Made by a program: the position numbers and the translations under genes
In this document: positions 1 through 9,619 of the stretch, piece by piece
Layout of the letters: each line of letters begins with the position of its first letter
Numbering within the stretch: the first letter of the stretch is position 1
Source of the DNA: Pseudolactococcus piscium
Lineage (GTDB): Bacteria > Bacillota > Bacilli > Lactobacillales > Streptococcaceae
NCBI RefSeq assembly: GCF_002441695.1
Contig: NZ_JXJW01000009.1
Location: 1-64,000, forward strand
Length of the DNA stretch: 64,000 nt
Direction of reading: 5' to 3'
The notes under the pieces: model-generated
The model's database searches: none
What the model saw: the letters and a program-made list of their open reading frames with translations, nothing else
What the model was told of the DNA's origin: nothing

Positions 1-446
1 AAATTTTAAAATATGTCGACATCAATGCTGCCTAAAAACTAATCAGTTGATCATTATGGTATGGACACAATGACTATTCTGAAATTAGAAAAGACCTTCC
101 TATTTGGAAAGTCTTTTTGATGCGGTCTACTTCAAAGTGCACACTACCCCTTTATTTTAGGTCTTGATGATTTGTGCAGACTGTGACAAACGAATGGAAG
201 ATATCCTAGCACATGCCCATTTCTCAAATCAAGAAAATGATTGCCGTTTCCTTATCAGAGTATGACCATAGATTATACGGCATCATAAAAAGGAAAGTGG
301 CCAATACCAGCTTTCCTTTCATCATTTCTTATCGTTCTTTATAAATCCCTAGGCTAGTCGTCAGTTGTTTTTTTGCGTGAACCTTCTATATCTGTCATCT
401 TGAGACACCGATAGGATTCATTCTATACCACATCACTAATCCCTAC
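1..446. other. intergenic region without a recognisable gene
   Basis: No convincing gene is visible. A short plus-strand hairpin followed by a T run lies at about 89-118, and the alaS terminator lies at about 285-320. One open stretch begins with ATG near 159 and encodes about 33 residues containing CADC, but it has no clear ribosome binding site and resembles nothing I know. It may be a decayed gene. Confidence 0.5.
285..320 (-). terminator. rho-independent terminator of alaS
   Basis: On the minus strand a nine-base stem (AAAGGAAAG with CTTTCCTTT) encloses a loop containing TGG/CCA and is followed by a run of T. It lies downstream of the alaS stop codon and fits the end of the T-box-controlled operon. 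Confidence 0.75.
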
Positions 447-3062
447 TTAAAGATTAGCACCGACTTGTTCCAGAAGTTCAGAAATACCTGCAGGGTTTGT
501 TCCGCCAGCCATGGCCATATCAGGTTTACCGCCACCACGACCATCAATAAATGGTGCCAGCGCTTTGACCAGATTTCCTGCCTTAATATCGCTATTTTGA
601 CTAGCTACTAACAGATTCGCTTTTTCATCAATCTGTGCAACAAGTACTAAGACATCTGAACTATTCTTTTGTTTCCAAATATCCGCTAAACTGCGAAGTG
701 CTCCAGCATCTTTGGCTGTTACTTTTTCAGCAATATAAGACACACCATTTGCTGTTTTCACGTTTTGGAAGACTTCATCTGATTGGGCTGAAGCCATTTT
801 AGCAGACAGGCTCTCAAGATTTTTTTGTGCCTCTTTAAGGTCTGCTTGCAAGTTTTCTACTTTGGCAACCGTTTGTGACGCTTGCGGAGATTTGACTAAA
901 CCTTGAATATCTTTTAAAATCGCTTCCTGATCTTTAAAGGCTTCAAATGCTTTTTGACCTGTTAAGGCGATAATACGACGTGTACCAGATCCGATGCCTT
1001 CTTCTTTAATAATCTTGAATAGGCCAATTTCACTGGTATTGCCGACGTGTGTCCCTCCACATAGCTCGACTGAGTAGTCGCCAATCGTTACCACACGAAC
1101 AGTCTTACCATATTTCTCACCAAAGAGAGCTAGCGCACCCATTTCTTTCGCAGTCGCAACATCTGTTTCAACTGTTAAGACGTCAATAGCGTTCCAGATT
1201 TCTTCATTCACTTGACGCTCTATTTCAGTCAGTTCATCAGCAGTAACAGCTGAGAAATGCGTAAAGTCAAATCGTAAGAAGTCAACTTCATTTAGAGAGC
1301 CAGCTTGGGTCGCATGATTACCTAAAATAGTGTGCAGCGCTGCGTGAAGTAAATGCGTTGCTGTATGGTTTTTAATCACGCTATTACGACGCTTGAGATC
1401 AATCGCAAGTGTATACGTTTCATTTTCAAACAGTTCAGTCACTATCTCAACGGTATGTAAAGCTTGACCATTTGGTGCTTTTTGAACATCCGTTACAGTC
1501 GCCACAACAACACCTGCTTGGTCCATGATCACACCATGGTCAGCTACTTGTCCACCCATTTCAGCATAAAATGGTGTTTCAGAAAAGACAACTTGTGCTA
1601 GGCCCTTAGCCGTTTTAACACGCTTATCATCTTGCACGATAGCCACTAAAGGTGATGACAATTTTTGCACTGTATATGAAAATTCAGATGTGACAGTCAA
1701 GGCTGTCAATACTTCCGACTGCTTGTTCATAGAGCCACCTTTTACAACTGCAGCTCTTGCACGTTCTTGTTGGGCTTTCATCGCCGCTTCGAAACCAGCG
1801 TGGTCAATTTTGAACCCAGCATCTTCTGCTAGTTCCTCAGTCAATTCAACTGGGAAACCATAGGTATCATAAAGCTTAAAGATATCTGCACCATCAAGTG
1901 TTGCTTGATTTTCAGACTTAAGTTTGGTAATGACTTCATCAAATAATTTACTACCAGCATCGATAGTTCGAGCAAACGTTTCCTCTTCACGGGTTACGAT
2001 TTTCTCGATAAACTCACGTTTTTCCAAAACCTCTGGATAATAAGATTGCATGATATCACCAACAACCTTAACTAATTTATACAAGAAAGTATCGTTAATT
2101 CCCAGTTTACGACCATGCATCACGGCACGACGTAAAAGACGGCGTAAGACATATCCGCGTCCTTCATTACCTGGTAAAGCACCATCACCAATAGCAAATG
2201 AGAGCGAGCGAATATGGTCCGCAATCACTTTGAAGCTCATGCTATCACCATAGGGATCATACGTTTTACCAGAGAGTTGCTCGATTTGGCGGATAATTGG
2301 CATAAATAAGTCTGTTTCAAAGTTAGTATGTGCGCCTTGAATGACCGCAACCATACGCTCTAGCCCCATGCCCGTATCAATATTTTTATGCGGTAGTTCT
2401 TCATACTCACTACGTGGCACACTTGGATTGGCATTAAATTGGCTTAACACGATATTCCAAATTTCGATATAGCGGTCATTTTCAATATCCTCAGCCAGTA
2501 ACTTAAGACCGATATTTTCTGGATCAAATGCCTCACCCCGGTCAAAGAAAATCTCTGTGTCGGGACCACTTGGGCCTGCACCGATTTCCCAGAAGTTATC
2601 TTCGATCGGAATCAAGTGATCCGGAGATACCCCAACTTCAATCCAACGATTATAAGAATCCATGTCAGCTGGATAATACGTCATGTAGAGTTTTTCTACT
2701 GGAAACTCAAACCACTCAGAACTTGTTAATAATTCAAAGCCCCATTCGATCGCTTCCTTACGGAAATAATCACCAATAGAGAAATTGCCTAGCATTTCAA
2801 ACATAGTATGGTGACGTGCAGTTTTCCCAACATTTTCGATATCATTTGTTCTAATCGCTTTTTGCGCATTAGTAATGCGTGGATTTTCAGGGATAACAGA
2901 GCCATCAAAATATTTTTTAAGCGTTGCCACACCTGAGTTAATCCAAAGCAAAGTTGGATCATTCACTGGCACTAAACTAACAGACGGTTCAATTACATGT
3001 CCTTTTGACTTGAAAAAATCAAGGAACATTTGGCGTACTTCTTGTGAGGTCATTTTTTTCAT
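447..3062 (-). CDS. alaS: alanyl-tRNA synthetase
   Basis: This cytoplasmic class II synthetase charges tRNA-Ala and edits mischarged Ser or Gly. At 871 residues it has the normal full length. The N-terminal catalytic core begins with the usual SxEVRxxFLxFF-type segment. The editing domain carries the zinc-binding HTATH motif near residue 560 and CGGTH near residue 665. The C-terminal part holds a coiled coil and the glycine-rich C-Ala domain ([14 protein letters not shown]). The gene follows the LURP-one-like gene by only about 30 bases on the same strand, so both should be transcribed from the upstream T-box leader. Transcription would then depend on uncharged tRNA-Ala. Identification is secure. 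Confidence 0.98.
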   Translation of the reverse strand: MKKMTSQEVRQMFLDFFKSKGHVIEPSVSLVPVNDPTLLWINSGVATLKKYFDGSVIPENPRITNAQKAIRTNDIENVGKTARHHTMFEMLGNFSIGDYFRKEAIEWGFELLTSSEWFEFPVEKLYMTYYPADMDSYNRWIEVGVSPDHLIPIEDNFWEIGAGPSGPDTEIFFDRGEAFDPENIGLKLLAEDIENDRYIEIWNIVLSQFNANPSVPRSEYEELPHKNIDTGMGLERMVAVIQGAHTNFETDLFMPIIRQIEQLSGKTYDPYGDSMSFKVIADHIRSLSFAIGDGALPGNEGRGYVLRRLLRRAVMHGRKLGINDTFLYKLVKVVGDIMQSYYPEVLEKREFIEKIVTREEETFARTIDAGSKLFDEVITKLKSENQATLDGADIFKLYDTYGFPVELTEELAEDAGFKIDHAGFEAAMKAQQERARAAVVKGGSMNKQSEVLTALTVTSEFSYTVQKLSSPLVAIVQDDKRVKTAKGLAQVVFSETPFYAEMGGQVADHGVIMDQAGVVVATVTDVQKAPNGQALHTVEIVTELFENETYTLAIDLKRRNSVIKNHTATHLLHAALHTILGNHATQAGSLNEVDFLRFDFTHFSAVTADELTEIERQVNEEIWNAIDVLTVETDVATAKEMGALALFGEKYGKTVRVVTIGDYSVELCGGTHVGNTSEIGLFKIIKEEGIGSGTRRIIALTGQKAFEAFKDQEAILKDIQGLVKSPQASQTVAKVENLQADLKEAQKNLESLSAKMASAQSDEVFQNVKTANGVSYIAEKVTAKDAGALRSLADIWKQKNSSDVLVLVAQIDEKANLLVASQNSDIKAGNLVKALAPFIDGRGGGKPDMAMAGGTNPAGISELLEQVGANL

Positions 3063-3091
3063 ACTAATTTCTTTCTAACTGCTTTTTATTT

Positions 3092-3589
3092 TTAAGTTGC
3101 TGAGGAACCAGACGCATGCGACTCTTGTTCCTTGACATAATCGATGGCAATGACTAAAGAGATGACAATATCGGCATATCTGTCATCATATATATCGATG
3201 TTATAAGTTGAAGTAAGCTTAAACCATTCTTGGGAGATTTGGGCCACAACGACATCATTTTTTATCAGGTCAAAATTCATATCCCAAAAATTACCTTGAA
3301 CATCAAGTCCTAAATCTTCGATATGGTATCTAGGTTTAAACAAAGTGAATGCTTTAGCAATTCTAAATCCACTACCATCCGAAAGCGCGACATCAAATTT
3401 TGGTAAAAACTGAAACATGACTTTTGTAATTTTCGACACTTGTGTGCCATCTGGTTTATTGACTGTAAAGTACTTAGGAATCTTAAAAAAGCTGCCTGCT
3501 ACAGAATAGGCTGGATTCCCAAAACCATCTTTAATCTCAAATTCACCACCAAGTGACCATAATTTTTGTTTGATGTGATAACTCGTCAT
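3092..3589 (-). CDS. LURP-one-related / YxjI-like protein
   Basis: The 165-residue product resembles the LURP-one/Tubby-like (YxjI) beta-barrel family: short aromatic-rich beta strands, repeated 'sKitkv' and 'yhIedLg' type segments, and no signal peptide. The molecular role of bacterial members is not established; binding of phospholipid or membrane-linked ligands has been suggested from the fold. The gene sits between an alaS-type T-box and alaS, so it should be co-transcribed with the synthetase and induced by alanine starvation. I see no frameshift or truncation. Family assignment is from overall sequence pattern and is fairly confident; function is open. Confidence 0.75.
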   Translation of the reverse strand: MTSYHIKQKLWSLGGEFEIKDGFGNPAYSVAGSFFKIPKYFTVNKPDGTQVSKITKVMFQFLPKFDVALSDGSGFRIAKAFTLFKPRYHIEDLGLDVQGNFWDMNFDLIKNDVVVAQISQEWFKLTSTYNIDIYDDRYADIVISLVIAIDYVKEQESHASGSSAT

Positions 3590-3629
3590 AGCATCTCCCT
3601 GATTTTTAATATGTGAATGTTTTTACAAT

Positions 3630-3795
3630 GTAAAAAGAAAAACTCTATCGCAAGCAAGGGGCGCAAAAACGCGGTACCACCCTCATTCACGATAAAGTAT
3701 CGTCTCTCTTTGTTTGATAACGCAGGTATCATCTGCTTATAAGCACTAATCAAGTCTGACAGCTTTCACCACCGCTATCTCTCTGTTTAACCTGA
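3630..3795 (-). promoter_or_regulatory. T-box leader (alanine) upstream of the LURP-one-like gene and alaS
   Basis: The minus strand carries the hallmark T-box sequence GGGTGGTACCGCG at 3670-3682, which base-pairs with uncharged tRNA in this family. A competing terminator pairs CTTTATCG (3690-3697) with CGATAGAG (3643-3650) and is followed by a run of U. Upstream lies an AACAGAGAGA-type stem I start and a GGTG-GTGAAAGC apex; a GCU triplet in AGUGCUUA is a plausible specifier. The leader begins almost at the prsA stop codon, so its promoter lies inside prsA or it is fed by prsA readthrough. Amino acid specificity is inferred from alaS downstream. Confidence 0.85.
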
Positions 3796-3800
3796 CTATT

Positions 3801-4709
3801 TTATTTTTTTGCTTTTGAACTATCTGTTGTTGACTCAAAAGCTGCAAATGTATTAGCAAATTCTTTAGGTTTCACTTTTACATTGTAATCTTTTAAGTAT
3901 TTTGTAATGATACTATTTACAAACTGCGTATCATTTTGTTTAGTCGTTGTAATCACTGCTTTAAGTTCTTTTTTATATTTCTTCCAGTCAGTCCCTTTAT
4001 CAGCATTTTTCACCATCTTCACAACATAGAAAGAAGAGGCACCTGTTTGGGGATCCATAACCGTGATTGGTTCAGCAGAAACTTCACCGTCTTTTAGTTT
4101 AAATGCAGCAGCCATCACTTCTTTTGGTACTGATGTGCTAGCTGAATCAAATTTCAAATCACCTTTTTGTGCTTTAGCTGCTTTATCAAAATCATCTGGT
4201 GATTTTTGTGCATCAGCAATTTTTGCTTTTGCGTCATCTGCTGATTTCTCAGGTAAGATTAAGGCTGAAACTTCTGGATGATACGTTTCAAATGCTGATT
4301 TATAGGCAGCATCAGTAAACTCGATCTTATCGACAACTGCTGCTTTTAACAAGAGTTGTGAGCGAATTGAATCTTTATAAGAGCTTTCTGTATAGCCAGC
4401 TTGTTGTAAAGCAGATGCAAAGTTTGTACCAAGTGATGCTTTTTGCGTATCGAACTCTTTAGCAACCTCTTTATCTGACACTTTTTTACCAAATTCTTTT
4501 TCAAAAATTTTGTTAAATGTCATATTTTGCAACAATGTTGATGCCCCAGTTGTCGGATATTCTTTTGTCTGTGCATAAAGATCGGTAACACGAATCGTAT
4601 CACCTTTCATCGTTACAATATCGCTATTCGCATCATTTTTCCCACAAGAAGCAAGTGTGATGACTGTAAGTCCTGTTGCAACAACAACACCAATTTTTTT
4701 AAAATTCAA
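3801..4709 (-). CDS. prsA: foldase lipoprotein PrsA (parvulin-type peptidyl-prolyl isomerase)
   Basis: PrsA-type lipoproteins help secreted proteins fold outside the membrane. The 302-residue protein begins with a lipoprotein signal peptide ending in the lipobox LASC (cysteine near residue 22), followed by a charged linker, an N-terminal helical chaperone region, a parvulin-like middle (about residues 140-240, with ALILPEKS and SASTSVPKEV) and a C-terminal helical part. The start is a TTG preceded by AAAGG about ten bases upstream. An extended -10 (TGATATAAT) lies about 60 bases further up. It could equally be called PrtM-like. The T-box leader of the next operon begins directly after its stop codon. 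Confidence 0.92.
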   Translation of the reverse strand: MNFKKIGVVVATGLTVITLASCGKNDANSDIVTMKGDTIRVTDLYAQTKEYPTTGASTLLQNMTFNKIFEKEFGKKVSDKEVAKEFDTQKASLGTNFASALQQAGYTESSYKDSIRSQLLLKAAVVDKIEFTDAAYKSAFETYHPEVSALILPEKSADDAKAKIADAQKSPDDFDKAAKAQKGDLKFDSASTSVPKEVMAAAFKLKDGEVSAEPITVMDPQTGASSFYVVKMVKNADKGTDWKKYKKELKAVITTTKQNDTQFVNSIITKYLKDYNVKVKPKEFANTFAAFESTTDSSKAKK

Positions 4710-4810
4710 TTTTTATCTTACCTTTCAAGTTTGTTCTTGTTACCTATCACTCATGGACACATAACAACAACCAACTCTATTATATCATAATTTCTTGCAC
4801 AAACCTTAAC

Positions 4811-5551
4811 TCAACCTAAGTCAACGTCATCAGCATCTTTACGGATCATCAGCATACCATCTCCAAGTGGGACTAGTGTTGCTGTCAAGTTTGGATTGTT
4901 CAGTGTAGCAGCAAATAACTTATGTAAGCCACGATAGATACCACGTTGGTTACGCTTGACATCTGCTATCGGTTTTGCCACATCTCCACCCTGGAAAACG
5001 TCATCAATCACAACACTCCCACCTACTGATAAGCGATTCAGTATCTCAGGTAGAAAGACGATATATTTAGATTTAGCAGAATCCATAAATGCGAAATCAT
5101 AGGTGTCTGGCAAGCCTGATAGGACATCGATCGCATCACCTTCGATTAAGGTAATCTGTTCAGCCAAATCATACTGTTTGAAGTTCTCCCTGGCTAGCTC
5201 GGCCATCTCAGGATTCCGCTCGATCGTGGTCACCGTTGCCTTCGGCGCTGATTGTGCCATCAAAAGGGCAGAAAAACCGATTGCAGTCCCAACTTCCAAG
5301 ATATTTTTAGGCTGTAAAGCGCTTAGTAAAAACTGAAAATAGACGACTGTTTCGTGTGGAATGATGGGCACATTTTCATCGTGAGCAAACTGTTCCATTT
5401 CCCCTAAGAAGCCTGTCAGTTGCTTTTGTTCATGTCTCATAAAGTCAACAATTTCTTGTTTTACGACTGGGCGACGCATATTATGATTAGAATACTGATT
5501 ATAGGATTTGACACTTGTTGCGTCATGTTCTGAGTTACTTATTGTTTCCAT
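4811..5551 (-). CDS. class I SAM-dependent O-methyltransferase (TrmR/YrrM-like)
   Basis: The 246-residue protein has the Rossmann methyltransferase signature VGTAIGFSALLMA (SAM-binding loop), an acidic residue after TTIERN, and the metal-site-like segment FAFMDSAKSKY. This fits the caffeoyl-CoA O-methyltransferase fold to which B. subtilis TrmR/YrrM (methylation of 5-hydroxyuridine in tRNA) belongs; that substrate is inference. The ATG directly abuts the pepF stop codon, so the gene is translationally linked to pepF, with the pepF end AAAGGTGA serving as ribosome binding site. Which small molecule or tRNA it acts on cannot be decided here. Confidence 0.85.
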   Translation of the reverse strand: METISNSEHDATSVKSYNQYSNHNMRRPVVKQEIVDFMRHEQKQLTGFLGEMEQFAHDENVPIIPHETVVYFQFLLSALQPKNILEVGTAIGFSALLMAQSAPKATVTTIERNPEMAELARENFKQYDLAEQITLIEGDAIDVLSGLPDTYDFAFMDSAKSKYIVFLPEILNRLSVGGSVVIDDVFQGGDVAKPIADVKRNQRGIYRGLHKLFAATLNNPNLTATLVPLGDGMLMIRKDADDVDLG

Positions 5552-7354
5552 CTAAATTTGTTCACCTTTTTTGACAATCGTCTCTAGTTCAATCAAGCGT
5601 TTTTCAAACACCTTAAAGGCATCAGTCAAATAGTCTGATGATGTCATATCAACGCCTGCTTTAGCCATAACTGCTAAGGGATAGTCTGAAGCACCGGCAC
5701 GCAGGTAAGCCAAATAATCGGCCTTGTCCTGCTCACTACCAGTTACTATTTTATCCGCTAGTGCAGATGCTGCCGCAAATCCTGTGGCATATTGGAAGAC
5801 ATAGTAATTATAGTAAAAATGAGGTATTCGCGCCCATTCATACTGGATTTCCGGATTTTCTTGCGCCGAAAGACCATAATACTTTTCATTTAGCTCAGCA
5901 TATAAGCTATTTAAATAAGCACTTGTGAGTACTGTACCTGCTGCATCGGCCTCATGGATTGCATGTTCAAACTCTGCAAACTGCGTTTGTCTAAAGACGG
6001 TTCCTCTGAAACCATCCAAAAAATGGTTGAGAATTGCAAATCTGGTTTGCACATCCGTCACCTCATTTAATAGGGTTTCAGTCAAGATATTTTCGTTTGT
6101 CGTCGACGCAATTTCTGCAAGAAAAATACTGTAGTCGCCATACACATAAGGCTGGCTTTCACGTGTGAAACTACTGTGCATACTATGGCCCATCTCATGG
6201 ACGAGTGTAAATAGATTATCTAATGTATCCTGCCAGTTAAGCAACATAAAGGCATTTGTATCATAAGATCCACCTGAGTAAGCACCCGATCGTTTGCCCT
6301 TGTTTTCTTGTACATCAATCCAGTTTTCTTTGAAACTACGTTTGACCTTATCCAGATAGTCTTGTCCCAAAATAGCTAGTGTGTCCTGTGTCTTAATCAC
6401 CGCTGCTTCATAGGTAAACTTATAATCCGTTTTTGATAATGGGGCATACACATCATACATTTTAAGCTCTTCAATGCCCAGCAACTCCTGACGCAATTTG
6501 ATATAGCGATGTAATAAAGGCAGGTGGGCATTAACGGTATCCACCAAGGTATCGTAGACAGCTTCTGGAATATGATGACTAGACATGGCGGCTTGACGAG
6601 CAGAAGCATAGTGACGCGTCTTAGCAGTGAAATTCTGTGCTTTTACATTCGTTTGTAGCGTCTTTGCATAAGTATGCTGATATTGGGCGTAAACACTGTA
6701 TAGTGCTTCATAAGCCGCCTGTCTAACCTCACGATTAGGGGATTCCATTAGCGATATATAGTTACCATGTGACAGCTGTATTTCCTGTCCTGTGTCATCT
6801 TTGACCATCGGAAATACAATATCTGTGTTATCCAAGACTTCAAAAGTCTCAGCACCTGCACCAAATACTTCTGAAATCCCTGCTAAAATCACTTCTTCTG
6901 CACTGGATAAGACATGCTGTTTTTTTTCAAATAACTGGGCAAAAAAATGACCATAGGCTTGCAGTTTTGGTTTATCAATATTAAACTGGGCAAACTGTTC
7001 TTGAGATAGACTCATAAATTCTGGTTCGTAAAATGCAAATGCTTCACTGAATTTTGCGTATAATCCTGTTACCTTGGCTTGGTATTCCTGATAAAGACTA
7101 ACGGTCGTATCTTGATCATTTTTCATAGATGCATACACATAAAGTTTTTCAACACGTTGCATCAAAGCTAACTCTAACTCAGTAATCGTAAGCAAAGTCT
7201 CAGCAGAATCGATCAATGTCCCAGATAATTTAGGGATGTCATCTATTGCACTTAACACAGTCGTAAGTTCTGCTTCAAATAAGCTATCTGTCTCAAAAAT
7301 TGTCGTTAAATCCCATTTATATGTATCTGATATCTCATCACGTTTTTTTACCAT
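5552..7354 (-). CDS. pepF: oligoendopeptidase F
   Basis: This cytoplasmic zinc metallopeptidase of family M3 cleaves medium-length peptides during peptide nutrition and protein turnover. The 600-residue length is standard for PepF. The zinc motif HEMGH lies near residue 388, with the third ligand expected in the downstream glutamate of [11 protein letters not shown]. The N-terminal half is the usual helical clamp. A good ribosome binding site (AAGGAG) precedes the ATG. It lies about 100 bases downstream of coiA on the same strand, an arrangement (coiA-pepF-methyltransferase-prsA) common in streptococci and lactococci. Identification is firm. Confidence 0.97.
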   Translation of the reverse strand: MVKKRDEISDTYKWDLTTIFETDSLFEAELTTVLSAIDDIPKLSGTLIDSAETLLTITELELALMQRVEKLYVYASMKNDQDTTVSLYQEYQAKVTGLYAKFSEAFAFYEPEFMSLSQEQFAQFNIDKPKLQAYGHFFAQLFEKKQHVLSSAEEVILAGISEVFGAGAETFEVLDNTDIVFPMVKDDTGQEIQLSHGNYISLMESPNREVRQAAYEALYSVYAQYQHTYAKTLQTNVKAQNFTAKTRHYASARQAAMSSHHIPEAVYDTLVDTVNAHLPLLHRYIKLRQELLGIEELKMYDVYAPLSKTDYKFTYEAAVIKTQDTLAILGQDYLDKVKRSFKENWIDVQENKGKRSGAYSGGSYDTNAFMLLNWQDTLDNLFTLVHEMGHSMHSSFTRESQPYVYGDYSIFLAEIASTTNENILTETLLNEVTDVQTRFAILNHFLDGFRGTVFRQTQFAEFEHAIHEADAAGTVLTSAYLNSLYAELNEKYYGLSAQENPEIQYEWARIPHFYYNYYVFQYATGFAAASALADKIVTGSEQDKADYLAYLRAGASDYPLAVMAKAGVDMTSSDYLTDAFKVFEKRLIELETIVKKGEQI

Positions 7355-7456
7355 TTGTTACTCCTTTTGCTAATCTTTTCCTACTATTTTAACACAAAAG
7401 TAGACCAGATACACCGTTTCTTGATGACACCGATCCCTTTTATGTTGTGTAATCGA

Positions 7457-8440
7457 TTAAGACAGTTGATACCTCGCACTATAGACGCGTGGCGGGTAGA
7501 CGATGCCACATGGCCTGGTCTGATGATAGCTTATAAAATGACGGTAATAAGGCCTAACATCTTGGGTAAGTTGGCAATAGTCTGGTAAGACTACACCTTC
7601 AAACTGATAAGTTAACCTATTTAGCCCTACAGGAAATATGACGTTAGGTAAATTACCCACGGTTAATAGATTTTGCTTATTTTTATAGTATATCTCTTGC
7701 ACTTTCAGCCACTTGGAATGCTTATAATAGAGTTGTCGGGCAATATAGCGACTGATATCTTGTGATAACTGAACTTTTAAACTTTTTGCGCCACCTTTAA
7801 AAGGGGTTCTTAGTATATCAAGCAGCTTATCAGACCCAAAAGCAAACGTCTTGACCAGATAATGGAGTTGTCCTGTCAAATCTTGGTGAATCAAGTAATT
7901 CAGACGGATTTGTTTAGCTTTTATATCCAGTTCCCAATAATAAAAACCAGCTGATTCTGAAAAGTATAGAAAATGCTGTTTCAGCTCTGATAAATAATCT
8001 CCCAGCCATAGTGCTTCTCCCATCAGCCATAAAACAGTATAGCCATTCCGATGGTAACTGTTGGTCCTTTCTCGTAAGCGTTTAACAGATAGGGGACTAC
8101 ACTGAATTTCAACTGCTATGCTAGCGTTGATTAACAAATCAGGTCTTTGCTGTATCTTTTTTAAAAACTGTTCGACTTGCACTGTTTCTGTCTCTGAAAA
8201 CCAGTGATATAAGACGCTTTTTAAGGATAGATGCTGGTAGCTCTCATGTTCTGAGGCATACTGACATGAGGCGGTGCTAACATGTGCAAAGTGGGGTGCT
8301 CTAACTGACCCATATTTCAAATAAACTTGCCCCTTACATGCTGGACACCTGAACTTTTTCGATTTCAAATCCTTCATTTTCAATCGATCAATGTCTAATA
8401 AATTCAGTATCTGTCTATCTTCATTTATAGCTACTAGCAT
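7457..8440 (-). CDS. coiA: competence protein CoiA
   Basis: CoiA is a late competence protein needed for recombination of incoming DNA in streptococci. The 327-residue protein has the N-terminal zinc-finger-like CPACKGQV segment with PHFAHVS, followed by a nuclease-like core around LLINASIAVEIQCSPLS, the conserved D...E-x-Q pattern of the CoiA family. The reading frame is intact. A weak ComX-like box lies just upstream and overlaps the terminator of the preceding gene. It leads into pepF. Whether competence works in this strain cannot be judged from one late gene. Confidence 0.92.
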   Translation of the reverse strand: MLVAINEDRQILNLLDIDRLKMKDLKSKKFRCPACKGQVYLKYGSVRAPHFAHVSTASCQYASEHESYQHLSLKSVLYHWFSETETVQVEQFLKKIQQRPDLLINASIAVEIQCSPLSVKRLRERTNSYHRNGYTVLWLMGEALWLGDYLSELKQHFLYFSESAGFYYWELDIKAKQIRLNYLIHQDLTGQLHYLVKTFAFGSDKLLDILRTPFKGGAKSLKVQLSQDISRYIARQLYYKHSKWLKVQEIYYKNKQNLLTVGNLPNVIFPVGLNRLTYQFEGVVLPDYCQLTQDVRPYYRHFISYHQTRPCGIVYPPRVYSARYQLS

Positions 8441-8456
8441 ATTACCTCCACATATC

Positions 8457-8464
8457 TATACGAA
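8457..8464 (-). promoter_or_regulatory. possible ComX (cin) box of coiA
   Basis: The minus strand reads TTCGTATA, matching six of eight bases of the streptococcal/lactococcal combox TACGAATA, preceded by a T run. It lies about 20 bases before the coiA ATG with GGAGG in between, which would give a very short leader. The T run is also the tail of the preceding terminator, so coincidence is possible. Confidence 0.35.
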
Positions 8465-8495
8465 AAAGAACGACGAGTTGCGCGTCGTTCTTTTC
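8463..8495 (-). terminator. rho-independent terminator after the Gfo/Idh oxidoreductase
   Basis: A perfect twelve-base stem (AAAAGAACGACG with CGTCGTTCTTTT) with a seven-base loop and T runs on both strands lies between the oxidoreductase and coiA. Confidence 0.85.
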
Positions 8496-8530
8496 AATAT
8501 AGATGCATCATTTGACTAACTGTTAATTTA

Positions 8531-9511
8531 TTAAACAGACTGGATCTTATCTATCATCCATGATTGATACAAAGCATCCATAACGCCAACACCAGATAGC
8601 GTCATCTCATCAGTCATGATCGGACTTGCCAGCTCTCCAGCTAAAATCAGCTGATTCACATGTTGCACTTCATAAACAAAATCACTTTCAAAAGGGGCAT
8701 CGAGATGGCGGATAACTTGCCCTTCCAAATCGTAAATTGTCGCTGATTTGGCACGCCAAAACTCAGGGATAACCACTTTTCCTTTCGTCCCTTGAATCGT
8801 CATGACTTTATCAAGACCTACTTTTGTCGTTAAGAAAATATCAGCAAGGACGCCATTATCCAATTTCAGTAGCACTTTAGCCTGACTATCAGACTCACCT
8901 GAGACCATATCTGAAATCCCCGAGTATTCCCTTACCTTAGCACCAAAAATATACTGTAAATAACTCAAGGCATAGGGCAGCATAAAATGAACCGTGCCAC
9001 CACCTGCATCAAGGTCTTTAAACCAGCTAATATGATCAATACTTGCATAGGCTGTGACACTATTTACAGATAATATGTCTCCAATTTCATCTGACTGCAC
9101 AACTGATTTAATCATGTCCGTAAGCGGTAAAAAGACTGATTTTTGGGCTTCCATCAAGAAAAGCTGCTGGCGTTTTGCAATAGCAAATAAGGTTTTAGCC
9201 TCTGCTAATGTCAGCGTAAACGGTTTTTCGAGCAAAACATGTTTACCCGCTAACAAGGCTTTCTTTGCCTCAGGAAAATGCCCTTTATTGTAAGTTGCGA
9301 TATAAATCACATCCACTTGCGCATCCCCATAGAGTGCATCATGACTGCCATAAGCTTTGGCAATCCCATAGTCAGCCGCAAATTTTTGCGCAGCTTCAAG
9401 TGTCCGACTTGATATCGCAACCACTTCGCCAGTACCGCTCAAGCGAACGCCTTCAATAAATCTTGGGACGACTTGAGCAGTTGAGACGATGCCATATTTT
9501 ATTTTTTTCAT
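8531..9511 (-). CDS. Gfo/Idh/MocA-family NAD(P)-dependent oxidoreductase
   Basis: The 326-residue protein has an N-terminal Rossmann domain (YGIVSTAQVVPRF, lacking the classic GxGxxG but typical of this subgroup), the diagnostic LLEKPFTLTLAEA segment with the catalytic lysine of EKP, and the C-terminal alpha/beta domain ending in a DALYQSW-type segment. Members oxidise sugars, inositols or related polyols; no substrate can be assigned from this context because neighbours are unrelated. The gene stands alone between two non-coding gaps. Its TATAAT lies only five bases before the ATG with no ribosome binding site, suggesting a leaderless mRNA. Confidence 0.88.
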   Translation of the reverse strand: MKKIKYGIVSTAQVVPRFIEGVRLSGTGEVVAISSRTLEAAQKFAADYGIAKAYGSHDALYGDAQVDVIYIATYNKGHFPEAKKALLAGKHVLLEKPFTLTLAEAKTLFAIAKRQQLFLMEAQKSVFLPLTDMIKSVVQSDEIGDILSVNSVTAYASIDHISWFKDLDAGGGTVHFMLPYALSYLQYIFGAKVREYSGISDMVSGESDSQAKVLLKLDNGVLADIFLTTKVGLDKVMTIQGTKGKVVIPEFWRAKSATIYDLEGQVIRHLDAPFESDFVYEVQHVNQLILAGELASPIMTDEMTLSGVGVMDALYQSWMIDKIQSV

Positions 9512-9525
9512 AGTTCATTATACCA
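9512..9525 (-). promoter_or_regulatory. extended -10 promoter directly abutting the Gfo/Idh start codon
   Basis: TGG-TATAAT lies five bases before the ATG. No Shine-Dalgarno can fit, so initiation at or next to the A of the ATG is expected. Confidence 0.6.
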
Positions 9526-9619
9526 AATTAAGCTAGTTAACCTGATAAAATAGGATTCATTGGCACTAGTCATCTAAAGAGATAAGCCAATTATTTTAAA
9601 ATTGACACCAGCTAATTGC

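Noticed and set aside
159-260. 33-codon plus-strand frame with CADC
   Set aside because: No ribosome binding site and no recognisable family; kept only as a remark on the gap.
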